From positions 1 through 21,039 of the IMG/VR virus record IMGVR_UViG_3300021091_000493: a stretch of DNA of 21,039 nt. One strand, given 5' to 3'. A program made the position numbers and the translations under genes. Below are positions 1 through 8,438 of the stretch, piece after piece (within the stretch, counting starts at the first letter, position 1; each line of letters starts with the position of its first letter). The notes beneath the pieces are model-generated. The model was not told the DNA's origin. It did not search any database and saw only the letters and a list, made by a program, of their open reading frames with translations. This stretch comes from a virus.

Positions 1-3000
1 TTACCACTCACTGTTCTTAATTTGCCATCACCTAAACCACCAATCGGATAATCTAAATGAATAAGATCATTATTTATTACTTGCGCGACCACTCTTGTGT
101 ATTGTTTTAAAGATGCAGTCTCTGTAGTATTTATTACAATTAAATCACCAATACTCGCGCGTGCTGTAAAGTTAGAGGTATTACCAAAGAAACTATTGCT
201 AGAAAATGAGGTGTTTGCATTGGTGGCTTGCAATGTGTTAGATGTGTACACATTGGATGTTAAATTCATTTGCCCAGATAAAATATCCTTCATAAGAAAT
301 TTGGCTAGTAATTGCACACCTGCGGGATGAGCGACACGATATACTGTTTCGTTATAATCCTCTAAGGTTTTTTCAGAGACGATTTCATACGAGAAATTAT
401 GAAAATAGTCGTTATTTTGTATCTTTTTATCTGCACTTAAGAATCCATCAGTGTTTAAATAAAATCCACCATATTTAATTAAACCTCGAAGGAACTCAGT
501 GTTTGCCTTGGCTAATCCATCACCATAGTAATGTGGATATTGTCGTTCCGTAGCATCATTGATATCATTAAAGGATATGGTTGCATTAGATGTGGAGACG
601 TTAAGAACAACATTACCAGCTTCAGTATTCGCTTTTATAGGCTGCGCGGTGTCGATTGTTCCTGAATAGTTAAAGACACGAAGAACTGTATTACCTAAAC
701 CAAAGGCGCCACCAGTTGATTCTGATCGATAAACGTCATCAATCGTGCCACGGAACGTTGCATTGGCATTCGTGGCTCCACCTTGCCAAACAGAATCACC
801 AGACACGATAATTTGACTTGTAGCGAGATTGTCGGTCAAAACATCAACAATTTTTAATGAGGTAAGCGGCGTATTCGCATATTCGAATCCACGATTAATG
901 ATTTTAAAGTCTTGAATTCGACCAATATCTGAGGTTTCAGCTGAAAATTCTTCACCATCACTTAGTAAATAGACTTCGAGCACAGCACCAGTTCCAGAGG
1001 ACGCATGACCTGTATCCGTATCTCTAATTAAAATGGTCGGTGCCACTGGATAACCCTCCCCGCGATTATCAATGGTTATACTCGATATTGCTCCATTTGC
1101 ATGAACTGTATGATATGCATTAGCGCCATATCCAGTTCCTATAAACTCAATTACATTATTCGTTGTATTATACCCACTACCTCCGCTTTTTATTTCAACG
1201 AGACCGAGTTTGCCAGCGCCTCTAACATTTGGTCGAAAATCTAAAAATAATGCGAAATTTAAAATGTTTATTGCTGTAATATTATTTGCAAATTTTCTAT
1301 CTAAAAATATGGTTTTTGTATTCGCGGAACTGCCTGGATCATTTACAACATAATCTACTATTTCAGAATAGTGAGCAGTATCACCGACATCTAAAAATAA
1401 ACGACTTCCAGTATAAAATCCATTTGCCAAACTATATGTTGAGTTTGACGAATTTAAACGAATACTTGGTGGTTCCCCTGATGGATTGTACACAGAAAAT
1501 TGACCTGAAGGGATTCTTAAAAATCCCTGATCGGCTGAATAATCGGAATTATGTAAAGAAATCGCGTCGAAAGTAGGTGGTGTTTCAAAGAATGATCCGC
1601 CATCTTCTAGATTTAGTGCGCGAACTTTACCGAGAGTGATAGTCTCAAATGTTAATGCTCTGCCTATTTCTGTTTGAGCATTCGCAAAAATTTTAACATT
1701 GCTAGTACCGTCTACAGCAGAACCAAGAGCTGGCGATAATGTTGCAATTTTAGTTGTTCCATTATATGCAGTGATTGTCGTTGTATTTGGTGAAGAACCA
1801 GAACCCGTTCCGCTTATAACTCTTAATACAAAGGATTTATAAAAATCATTTGTTGTACTGGCTACATGAGTTGCTGTGTTTAAATTAATTAATGTTGTAG
1901 TATTTCCTGCGCCGATTGTTTGATTTGCAAATGTTGTTACATTATCGAAATCATACTCTAACGCATTTAATAAAATATCGTTTTTATAGTAAACAGAATC
2001 TGTATTAAACTGAATGTCTGCGCTGTTTGCACCACCATCATCCCAAATACCAGAAATTAATACATTAGCACCGATGCCTGTTGTAGAAAGCACACGAACT
2101 AGAGAATTAGGGTCAGTTCTAAAAAAATATCCTGGTTTTATAATTTCGATAGACTCAATAGATCCAGTAGAAACATTATTAACAACAGCAACTGCTTTTA
2201 CTGCATCGGGCGAATCTGCTAATCCTTTATGTATTACAACAGGATCGCCAGTTTTATACTTTCTACCAGTTTGTACGACACCAAATCTATTTTTAAACAA
2301 ACTAATGTTAGAAATTAATGAAACAATTTTCGATTTAAATGTTTTTTCTACATTTGCCTCAGTGTATTTAACAATTAAATTCTCGCCCGCATCAAATAGT
2401 CGTGTAACATTTGATACATAAAGTTCTACGAACTCGCGACCTGTTTCTCCATCAACTGTTAATACTGCTTTTTCAATAACACAAGTTGTTCTGGAAGTTT
2501 CGCCAACACCGAGTTTCTTTTCAAGCAATTTAATATTAAAATTAGTGTATTCGCTTAACTGAACTTTAAATAGTTTTGCGCTATCAAATGTTTTTGGTAT
2601 TACAGCGCCAGTAGCGACGTCAAAGGTATTCGCAAATGCAATTTCTACATTGAGAAAATCTCCAGCAGAATTAACTGTAAGAACTTTACGACGCGAATCA
2701 CCTATACGAATAAATGAACCAGCAGTAATGCCTTTTGTTATAAGATTAAATCCATTCGCGTTTACTACGTTTGCAGTAATCGCACTTACATTCACATTGC
2801 CACCGACAACTAAAGAACTTGTATCCGTAAAAGCAAGTCGTATTGCTTGTGGTAATTTCCACTTACCATCAGAGGCTTTTAAAATATCCTCTTTCGGAAA
2901 ATACACATCGATTTCTTGACGATATAATGTTCTAAACAAAAATTTAAATGAATCAGCAGAACCTTTTTTAGAATAAAAATATTTTGCAGATTTAATTAAT

Positions 3001-3254
3001 TTTTCTGTAGATAACTCAGTTTCTTCTGGAAAATTTGGAATAATTTTAGTTTTAAAATATTTAACAAGATCAGCGCGAGTTGTTTCAACATCCATGTAAT
3101 CATAAAGATGTTTACCAAGATGTAATGTTTTATTCGATTGCTCCATGTACTCATAGTATTTTTTGAGCAATGTAACAAAATTAGGATGATCTGCTCTTAT
3201 AAAACCAGGTAACTGGTTTTCGACTACGGTTGAAATGTAATTATTTGCAAACAT
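1..3254 (-). CDS. Large baseplate/tail structural protein (gp7-position), C-terminus beyond the window
   Basis: An open frame of 1,084 codons starts at ATG 3252-3254 and has no stop before the left edge, so the gene is 3'-partial here. The N-terminus carries a LPGFIRADHPNFVTLLKKYY motif (residues 15-34), a type of opening I associate with large structural proteins of marine T4-like phages. The middle is beta-rich and modular: residues about 683-743 hold a Gly/Tyr-rich module (GTGYGANAY, then NRGEGYPVAPTILI) that recurs in the neighbouring gp6. Around residues 945-985 there is a DYFHNFSYEI segment followed by VAHPAGVQLL, also typical of this family. The ATG shares one base with the gp6 stop (TAATG), so translation is probably coupled. 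Position after gp25-gp6 and size are like T4 gp7 (about 1,030 residues), a wedge protein, but I see no direct similarity to gp7. A tail-fibre connector is equally possible. Confidence 0.8.
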   Translation of the reverse strand, partial: MFANNYISTVVENQLPGFIRADHPNFVTLLKKYYEYMEQSNKTLHLGKHLYDYMDVETTRADLVKYFKTKIIPNFPEETELSTEKLIKSAKYFYSKKGSADSFKFLFRTLYRQEIDVYFPKEDILKASDGKWKLPQAIRLAFTDTSSLVVGGNVNVSAITANVVNANGFNLITKGITAGSFIRIGDSRRKVLTVNSAGDFLNVEIAFANTFDVATGAVIPKTFDSAKLFKVQLSEYTNFNIKLLEKKLGVGETSRTTCVIEKAVLTVDGETGREFVELYVSNVTRLFDAGENLIVKYTEANVEKTFKSKIVSLISNISLFKNRFGVVQTGRKYKTGDPVVIHKGLADSPDAVKAVAVVNNVSTGSIESIEIIKPGYFFRTDPNSLVRVLSTTGIGANVLISGIWDDGGANSADIQFNTDSVYYKNDILLNALEYDFDNVTTFANQTIGAGNTTTLINLNTATHVASTTNDFYKSFVLRVISGTGSGSSPNTTTITAYNGTTKIATLSPALGSAVDGTSNVKIFANAQTEIGRALTFETITLGKVRALNLEDGGSFFETPPTFDAISLHNSDYSADQGFLRIPSGQFSVYNPSGEPPSIRLNSSNSTYSLANGFYTGSRLFLDVGDTAHYSEIVDYVVNDPGSSANTKTIFLDRKFANNITAINILNFALFLDFRPNVRGAGKLGLVEIKSGGSGYNTTNNVIEFIGTGYGANAYHTVHANGAISSITIDNRGEGYPVAPTILIRDTDTGHASSGTGAVLEVYLLSDGEEFSAETSDIGRIQDFKIINRGFEYANTPLTSLKIVDVLTDNLATSQIIVSGDSVWQGGATNANATFRGTIDDVYRSESTGGAFGLGNTVLRVFNYSGTIDTAQPIKANTEAGNVVLNVSTSNATISFNDINDATERQYPHYYGDGLAKANTEFLRGLIKYGGFYLNTDGFLSADKKIQNNDYFHNFSYEIVSEKTLEDYNETVYRVAHPAGVQLLAKFLMKDILSGQMNLTSNVYTSNTLQATNANTSFSSNSFFGNTSNFTARASIGDLIVINTTETASLKQYTRVVAQVINNDLIHLDYPIGGLGDGKLRTVSG

Positions 3255-5323
3255 TAATTAAGTATGCGTGTATCAATTTTAATTGCATTCGCATCATCAT
3301 CGTCAATAGTAATAATTGAACTGCGTGCAGATTCAAAATTATTTGTCGCTGGTCGAGCAAATAATCGAAGAATTTTAAGTGGATCTTTAATTGAAACTGG
3401 GTTAAACTCGTTTAATGTGATTTTACCTAACAAATAATCGATAGTTCCAGCCGAAGGATTTAAAGTAGTTTTAATATTGTTTTTATCGAAAAAGAAACTG
3501 CGTAAAATTCCAAATCGATTTTGAATGGAAACACTTAAATCAACAGTTTCATCAATCTCTTCTTCATATGTGGTAACAGCTGTTGCAGTTTTATAATTAC
3601 TACCTGGTTTATCCACTACAATTTGTGTAATTTTTCCATTTACGACTATCGGATATGCATTTGCGCCTACACCGTCGCCTTTAATTGTAATTGTTGGTAC
3701 ACTTAAATAACTTCCTGGTGCATCTAAAATTATAATCTTTTCGATTCCAGAGGAAGATCCTGGAGTTTCTTCAAAGAAACATTCGCGAAGAATTCCATCA
3801 GAGTCAAACTGTTGAAATCCTGGCGCCGAGTAAATTCTATATGATGAATCTTCGCGTGTAATTGGTGTTCTAAAATTAAGTGTGTAATTTCTCGCAGTTC
3901 CGACTTGAGGCACAACTCGTTTTTCAATAACAGCAACAGCATCAGAATAAGAAATCGAGATCTCTGAGTCGTCGATTGTTCGAAGTAATCTAGACAATTT
4001 AAATCGACTGTTAAAGTTATCTAACTCAGAATCTTTAAAATTTAAAATTGCCGTACGAACTAAGGATTTAATTGCATCCTTAGAACGAACAGTTTTAGTT
4101 GAATCGTAATATACTTCAGCATAAATGTTTAGAAAGTTGTAATCTACGTCTACGAATTCAGGTAATACAGTTACAACTGAAACAGGTTTAATAACATTGT
4201 TAATAACATCAAGTTTTTCAGATTCCGTAACCTCAACTCCGAGTGTTGGTTTTGCAGCAATAAATACTTTACCATAGACAGGTGGATCATTTTCTTCACC
4301 ACCCCAAACATTAACTGCTTCGAAGTATGGATAATTTTTATTAATAAGTGCAACAAGATCGTCTTTCGTAACACCGCGATTGTTTGAAACATAGGCTTTT
4401 GGCGCACTAAATCGAATCTTACTTACAGACTCTTGACCAGATCCCCCAGAAGCCGCCACAATCGGAAAAACAATAGAACTTGTAAATCCACCAACTGCAT
4501 CTATTAAACTAAATGCGTTCGATTTATTTGCTGCAGCGCCATCTGTTTTAATATAGTTAGCGACTACAATATTACCATTTGTTAAACTCTTACCGATTAC
4601 ACCATCGCCGAAGTTAATTTTATATTTGCCATTGCGCGTCTCATCGATGAAATACACAGCAGAGTTAGAAGCGACTGTTGTTGCATCTGTCGCTAATGTA
4701 AATCGTTCAGTCTTAAGGCTCGTCGATGATTCTTGTACCAAAACTTCCAAAGATGATGTGTCGATACCAGCATCTGGCAATTCGAATGACTGAGTTGGAT
4801 TGTTAGTAGAATTATATGTGAATGTATAGGTTAATGGTTGACCTTGGTAAATATACAAATTATCAAAACAAAAACGATTACAAGTTGGATCATAATTAGT
4901 TGTTTTCGCTTCTGTGTTCACGAATGTGAACGATACACCATTAAGTGGCGTTGATTGTAATCGAGTAAATCTGGGTAAGGTTAGCGTTGTTTGTGTATTA
5001 CCTTGCGGGCGAGTAATTTGTAAATTTATCGTCGCTCGCGATGCGACTGAGGATACAGGCGTGTATCCTAGCATTTTGGCATGAGATACCACTGAATCTC
5101 GAAGCAACGCAGTATCCAAGAACATTTCATTAGCAATCATGTTGTTATAGAATGCCATATAATGCGTATTGTATGCAAGAATATCTAATAGGGTATTAAT
5201 ACCTGCAGCCTCGAAGTCAAAGTCTGAAAACTCAGACTGGTCTCTGAGGAAATTCTTTAAATTATTTTTAATCTGAGTAAAATCTAACTCAGAAACTACA
5301 AGTTTTTGATCAGTGTTTGCCAT
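3254..5323 (-). CDS. 6: Baseplate wedge subunit gp6
   Basis: This 689-residue protein (T4 gp6 is about 660) begins with the family's typical N-terminus: KLVVSELDFTQIKNNLKNFL, then a helix around residues 40-70 (INTLLDILAYNTHYMAFYNN, MIANEMFLDTALLRDSV) and MLGYTPVSSVASRA. T4 gp6 dimers form the ring that links baseplate wedges around the hub. The middle (residues about 320-480) has the baseplate-J-like pattern KIRFSAPKAYVSNNRGVTKD followed by alternating alpha/beta segments. Residues about 527-585 are an inserted beta module (VPTITIKGDGVGANAYPIVV) similar to one in the next gene. Both junctions are TAATG overlaps of one base, with gp25 upstream and the giant structural gene downstream, so the three are probably translated as a coupled unit. 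Confidence 0.93.
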   Translation of the reverse strand: MANTDQKLVVSELDFTQIKNNLKNFLRDQSEFSDFDFEAAGINTLLDILAYNTHYMAFYNNMIANEMFLDTALLRDSVVSHAKMLGYTPVSSVASRATINLQITRPQGNTQTTLTLPRFTRLQSTPLNGVSFTFVNTEAKTTNYDPTCNRFCFDNLYIYQGQPLTYTFTYNSTNNPTQSFELPDAGIDTSSLEVLVQESSTSLKTERFTLATDATTVASNSAVYFIDETRNGKYKINFGDGVIGKSLTNGNIVVANYIKTDGAAANKSNAFSLIDAVGGFTSSIVFPIVAASGGSGQESVSKIRFSAPKAYVSNNRGVTKDDLVALINKNYPYFEAVNVWGGEENDPPVYGKVFIAAKPTLGVEVTESEKLDVINNVIKPVSVVTVLPEFVDVDYNFLNIYAEVYYDSTKTVRSKDAIKSLVRTAILNFKDSELDNFNSRFKLSRLLRTIDDSEISISYSDAVAVIEKRVVPQVGTARNYTLNFRTPITREDSSYRIYSAPGFQQFDSDGILRECFFEETPGSSSGIEKIIILDAPGSYLSVPTITIKGDGVGANAYPIVVNGKITQIVVDKPGSNYKTATAVTTYEEEIDETVDLSVSIQNRFGILRSFFFDKNNIKTTLNPSAGTIDYLLGKITLNEFNPVSIKDPLKILRLFARPATNNFESARSSIITIDDDDANAIKIDTRILN

Positions 5324-5715
5324 TAACGGACCTTCTCTAGGAAGAAGTTGATTGTGACTGGTGCTTCGAGATTATTTATGAAGAATCGAATAGTAATATC
5401 GTAGCGATTTTGTTCTGGATTTGCCTGCACACGAATCGCATCAATCCCAACACGAGGTTCAAAATTGGCGATTGCATTACTAATTTCAGTTTGAAGAATG
5501 TTTGCAGTAATAAATGAGACATCTTCAAACAATAAACCACGAACTCTAGATCCAAAAATAGGTTGAAATGGCTTTTCATACAAATTTGTTAAGATTAAAT
5601 TACGCAATGCTCCAATAATAGCTGCATTGCCAGTTCGCTTAACCACGTCTTTTGTGACTGGATGCGCTTTAAAATTTAAATCTAAGTCTTTATATGTACG
5701 AACTTCAAGTGCCAT
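5323..5715 (-). CDS. 25: Baseplate wedge subunit gp25
   Basis: The 130-residue length matches T4 gp25 (132). The sequence shows the GPW/gp25 family pattern: an N-terminal DLDLNFKAHPVTKDVVKR, a helix with AIIGALRNLILTNLYEKPFQ, then PIFGSRVRGLLFE (residues about 54-66) and a C-terminal beta hairpin DITIRFFINNLEAPVTINFF. gp25 is the sheath-initiating wedge protein of contractile injection machines. The N-terminal arm contacts gp6 and the core resembles the sheath subunit's attachment domain (family knowledge). The ATG at 5713-5715 has AGG 7 nt upstream, 28 nt after the preceding stop. The gp25 stop overlaps the gp6 start by one base. Confidence 0.95.
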   Translation of the reverse strand: MALEVRTYKDLDLNFKAHPVTKDVVKRTGNAAIIGALRNLILTNLYEKPFQPIFGSRVRGLLFEDVSFITANILQTEISNAIANFEPRVGIDAIRVQANPEQNRYDITIRFFINNLEAPVTINFFLEKVR

Positions 5716-5743
5716 TTACACACCTATTACACTCTTCTTATAT

Positions 5744-7789
5744 TTAGCAAGGTTTGGCGCAAGGATCCTCTGGAACATTAACGTCAGGATTCTGATCGTC
5801 AACACCAGCGCCAACATTACCACTATCAACCGTCCCAGTTCCCTGTCTTGGGAAAGGACCTGCAATATCATCAATATCATCTAATGCTTTGTTAGGAATA
5901 ATAGATGTATTTGCAGTGATGGGATTATTTGTAAATCCAGGATCGTTATAATCGAAATCGAAATCGTCTAAAATATCAATAAAATCGCTGATGGTTGCAT
6001 CGCAACCTTGACGTTCTGGGTTAGGAATAAGGATTAAATCCAAATATTCATCGGAATCATTTGCACCACTGTCTTTGCGTTTTTTCTTAGAACATGATAA
6101 CGAGAATAGTTTAATCATACCTTTAACAAGATTTTTAACCTGATTTAAGACTTGAAGATCTTGTTCGTATATGTTTTTAACATCTTCCTTGACGCTCTTT
6201 AATCGATTCTTCGTATCTGTGAGTTTATCAATTAATTGTGCAGGAGTAAGCCCTTTTATCGCCTCATCGCGCAGATCATACTTCAGTTGATCTAGATGCC
6301 TTCTGGTTCTGCGTAATAATTCTTGCTGAAATAATGACTGCGCGCAATCGGTCGGTTTAGAGGCACTAGCGGTTTGATAGATGCCATTTGCTCTTCGTAC
6401 TTGCACAGTCATGCCGTTCAAAAAATTAGAATCACCGCTGATAGTTCCTGGAAGAGTAAACGCATTTACAATACCATCTGGATCAACTAAATCTTCATCT
6501 AATCCTAGAAGAGGTGTTTCATTTATAACCTTAAATACTGGATAATTTCCAGTTTTTCTGAGGTAATCATCGACAACAATCTGAGTATCAGTCACCGAAA
6601 TTACAAAATATTCTTTGTTATCATAATAAATTTTATTATTTGCTTGCAAATGTGTAGTGAACGAAGTACCATTTCCAGTAATCACATTATCTAAACATAC
6701 AGAATTACAAACAAATCCAGATTTTACTTTAATTGTTAAATCAGTATTGGTCGTGGAAAATGCGGTATTTACATTAAAAGATGTCTCTTTAAAGAAACCT
6801 TGTGCACTCGCAGAGGAGTAAAATGGATTGTAAACAGTTAAATGATCTCCTAACGAATTAATAACATTTACTTGACGCACTTCATTATTTACAGAAATAA
6901 ACATTCTATTATTTAACGTAATCGATCCACTTGTGCTCAACAAGCAATTAGCCAAATTTAGTGTAGCGACAGAGGCTGTCGTCACTCGCACATTATCAGT
7001 GCTCACATCAATCGAGACAGTTCCAGTTGGCGCAACTGTAAAGTTTTTATTTGTTACAATTTTTTCTAGAGAATTAATTACAACAGTATCACCAATGTCA
7101 ACAATCGGATAAACAGTTTGACTTAAATTTGGGCTGACAACAATACTAGAAGCAATATTTACATTAGCACCAGTTACTAAAACATTACCATAAAGTCGCG
7201 CAAACTCAAACACTACTCCAGATCCACCTAAACCAGAAAGATTATCGGTGTGCTGTTCCATTTCTCGCATTGTTCTGGCTAAAGAATCTGATTCTTCGGC
7301 GATGTTAATTAATTCGCCTAAAGAAAATGGACCAGCTTTATATGTGTCTCCGTTTTGCTGCACTTTTCCAATCATGTTTAATAAATTGGTTCTTGCTGTT
7401 GCAACACTAGGTTCAGTGTTACTAAACAATCCTGGCAGCGCTGCTTGTAGTCCGACGTAGTTATTTGCTGTATATTTGTCCATCCAATCGTTAAAGTTAT
7501 CGAGTGGAGAGCCAAAATTAATGTTTAATGGGTCTAATACATTTTTTTGATATGAATCTCGTAACGGATTGGTGAAGTTTTCTGCAAAGAAAGTCTTAAG
7601 ATCTTTCTTAAAATTTTTAAGTTTTTCAAGAAACTTACCAAATTTACTTTCTTTAAAATTAAATCCGCCATTTTTGGCGAAAGGAATAGGCGTGCATGAA
7701 AATACGATCGCCAAAGTCTGAAGCAATGGCAATCCTCCGATCAAACAGAGAATAATCTTGATAATTTTTCCAATAATTTTACCTAACAA
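5744..7789 (-). CDS. Unknown 681-residue structural-type protein with hydrophobic N-terminus
   Basis: I do not recognise this family. The only possible start is TTG at 7787-7789: an in-frame stop lies 15 nt upstream and the next Met is near residue 103. Residues 1-31 are strongly hydrophobic (IIKIILCLIGGLPLLQTLAI) and could be a membrane or virion-buried helix. Residues about 200-440 are beta-rich and seem to hold two related units, MFISVNNEVRQVNVINSLGD and KIYYDNKEYFVISVTDTQIV, the second preceded by TGNGTSFTTHLQ, a pattern common in phage structural beta domains. Residues about 500-590 look coiled-coil (RRTRRHLDQLKYDLRDEAIK onwards). The tail is Asp/Asn/Pro-rich and ends PEDPCAKPC. The gene overlaps the preceding 78-codon gene by 7 nt and sits 28 nt before gp25, so a baseplate or tail-associated role is inferred from context only. 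Confidence 0.75.
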   Translation of the reverse strand: MLGKIIGKIIKIILCLIGGLPLLQTLAIVFSCTPIPFAKNGGFNFKESKFGKFLEKLKNFKKDLKTFFAENFTNPLRDSYQKNVLDPLNINFGSPLDNFNDWMDKYTANNYVGLQAALPGLFSNTEPSVATARTNLLNMIGKVQQNGDTYKAGPFSLGELINIAEESDSLARTMREMEQHTDNLSGLGGSGVVFEFARLYGNVLVTGANVNIASSIVVSPNLSQTVYPIVDIGDTVVINSLEKIVTNKNFTVAPTGTVSIDVSTDNVRVTTASVATLNLANCLLSTSGSITLNNRMFISVNNEVRQVNVINSLGDHLTVYNPFYSSASAQGFFKETSFNVNTAFSTTNTDLTIKVKSGFVCNSVCLDNVITGNGTSFTTHLQANNKIYYDNKEYFVISVTDTQIVVDDYLRKTGNYPVFKVINETPLLGLDEDLVDPDGIVNAFTLPGTISGDSNFLNGMTVQVRRANGIYQTASASKPTDCAQSLFQQELLRRTRRHLDQLKYDLRDEAIKGLTPAQLIDKLTDTKNRLKSVKEDVKNIYEQDLQVLNQVKNLVKGMIKLFSLSCSKKKRKDSGANDSDEYLDLILIPNPERQGCDATISDFIDILDDFDFDYNDPGFTNNPITANTSIIPNKALDDIDDIAGPFPRQGTGTVDSGNVGAGVDDQNPDVNVPEDPCAKPC

Positions 7790-8019
7790 CGCACAGCACT
7801 CTTCTTAATTGATTCTTCTAACTCATAAATTTCTTTATTTTTTTGTTCTATAATTGAAAGCGCAGAAAGATAACTTTTATATCCCATAAATTTGTCATTT
7901 AAATTATGTGTCATCAAAAATAGTTCATCCTTCTCAGACAGCGGTATTGCTCTTGACATTTTCGCCACTATAGATTGATATGTTTTTACATCAGCTATCG
8001 TTAAACACATATTTATCAT
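7783..8019 (-). CDS. Small helical protein of unknown function (78 residues)
   Basis: This short gene is locked into the operon. Its ATG (8017-8019) overlaps the preceding stop as ATGA, and its stop overlaps the next gene's TTG start by 7 nt. The protein is almost all helical with a charged heptad-like C-terminal half (IIEQKNKEIYELEESIKKSA), suggesting a coiled coil. A GAAGGG Shine-Dalgarno-like element at 8022-8027 is only 2 nt from ATG 8019 but 11 nt from a second in-frame ATG (8008-8010), so the protein may really begin at MCLTIADVK (75 residues). No family is recognised. A small baseplate assembly factor or structural accessory protein would fit the location but is a guess. Confidence 0.65.
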   Translation of the reverse strand: MINMCLTIADVKTYQSIVAKMSRAIPLSEKDELFLMTHNLNDKFMGYKSYLSALSIIEQKNKEIYELEESIKKSAVRC

Positions 8020-8435
8020 ATCCCTTCAGGATTAGTTGCTGATTTATAACCACTAGTTCCTTCTGCTGGAGAATTCACCTCATTAACATTTTTGTAATTC
8101 GATGATGGAAATTGTTGTACTACACCATCGCCTCGACTAGCTGCTAATACATTATCAACAAAACTTTTGGCGCTACTGTTGTCGAAATTTAATACTTTAC
8201 CATTAAATGTTCTTTCGCCAGTCACAGAATCTATTTTAGCAGTGATTGTAGTTCCAGTGTTTGTTGGAATTTTATCACTAACTTTTGCACCAGGAATCAA
8301 AGCAGTTTGTTTAACTTCAGATTCGGTTTTTCTTTCTTGATCAACTTTAGAGAATTTATCTGTTTTTGGCGGATGTGGTGATCTAGAAACAACCTTCTTC
8401 ATTGCAGCTGCATTTAAAACGCCGAGAACAGCCAT
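8016..8435 (-). CDS. Unknown 139-residue tail-operon protein
   Basis: The ATG at 8433-8435 has AGGG 7 nt upstream and lies 3 nt after the gp5 stop; the stop forms an ATGA overlap with the next gene. The protein starts with a short helix (MAVLGVLNAAAMKKVVSRS), followed by a basic, polar and probably disordered segment (residues 20-45). A small beta segment follows (TTITAKIDSVTGERTFNGKV, residues about 62-81), then a Ser/Asn-rich tail. I recognise no family. Placement right after the gp5 spike and hub genes suggests a baseplate accessory or spike-associated protein, but nothing in the sequence proves it. No PAAR-type Cys/His tip motif is present. Confidence 0.65.
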   Translation of the reverse strand: MAVLGVLNAAAMKKVVSRSPHPPKTDKFSKVDQERKTESEVKQTALIPGAKVSDKIPTNTGTTITAKIDSVTGERTFNGKVLNFDNSSAKSFVDNVLAASRGDGVVQQFPSSNYKNVNEVNSPAEGTSGYKSATNPEGI

Positions 8436-8438
8436 AAC

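Noticed and set aside
2014-2421. 135-codon plus-strand open frame
   Set aside because: Antisense to the giant structural gene, which is open over its whole visible length with coherent protein motifs.
6968-6982. CGACAG/CTGTCG inverted repeat
   Set aside because: Short hairpin within coding sequence without a T tract or other context; likely chance.
8008-8019. GATAAATA as a minus-strand late promoter
   Set aside because: One mismatch to TATAAATA; similar near-matches occur inside several genes (near 10970 and 20785), as expected in AT-rich DNA.
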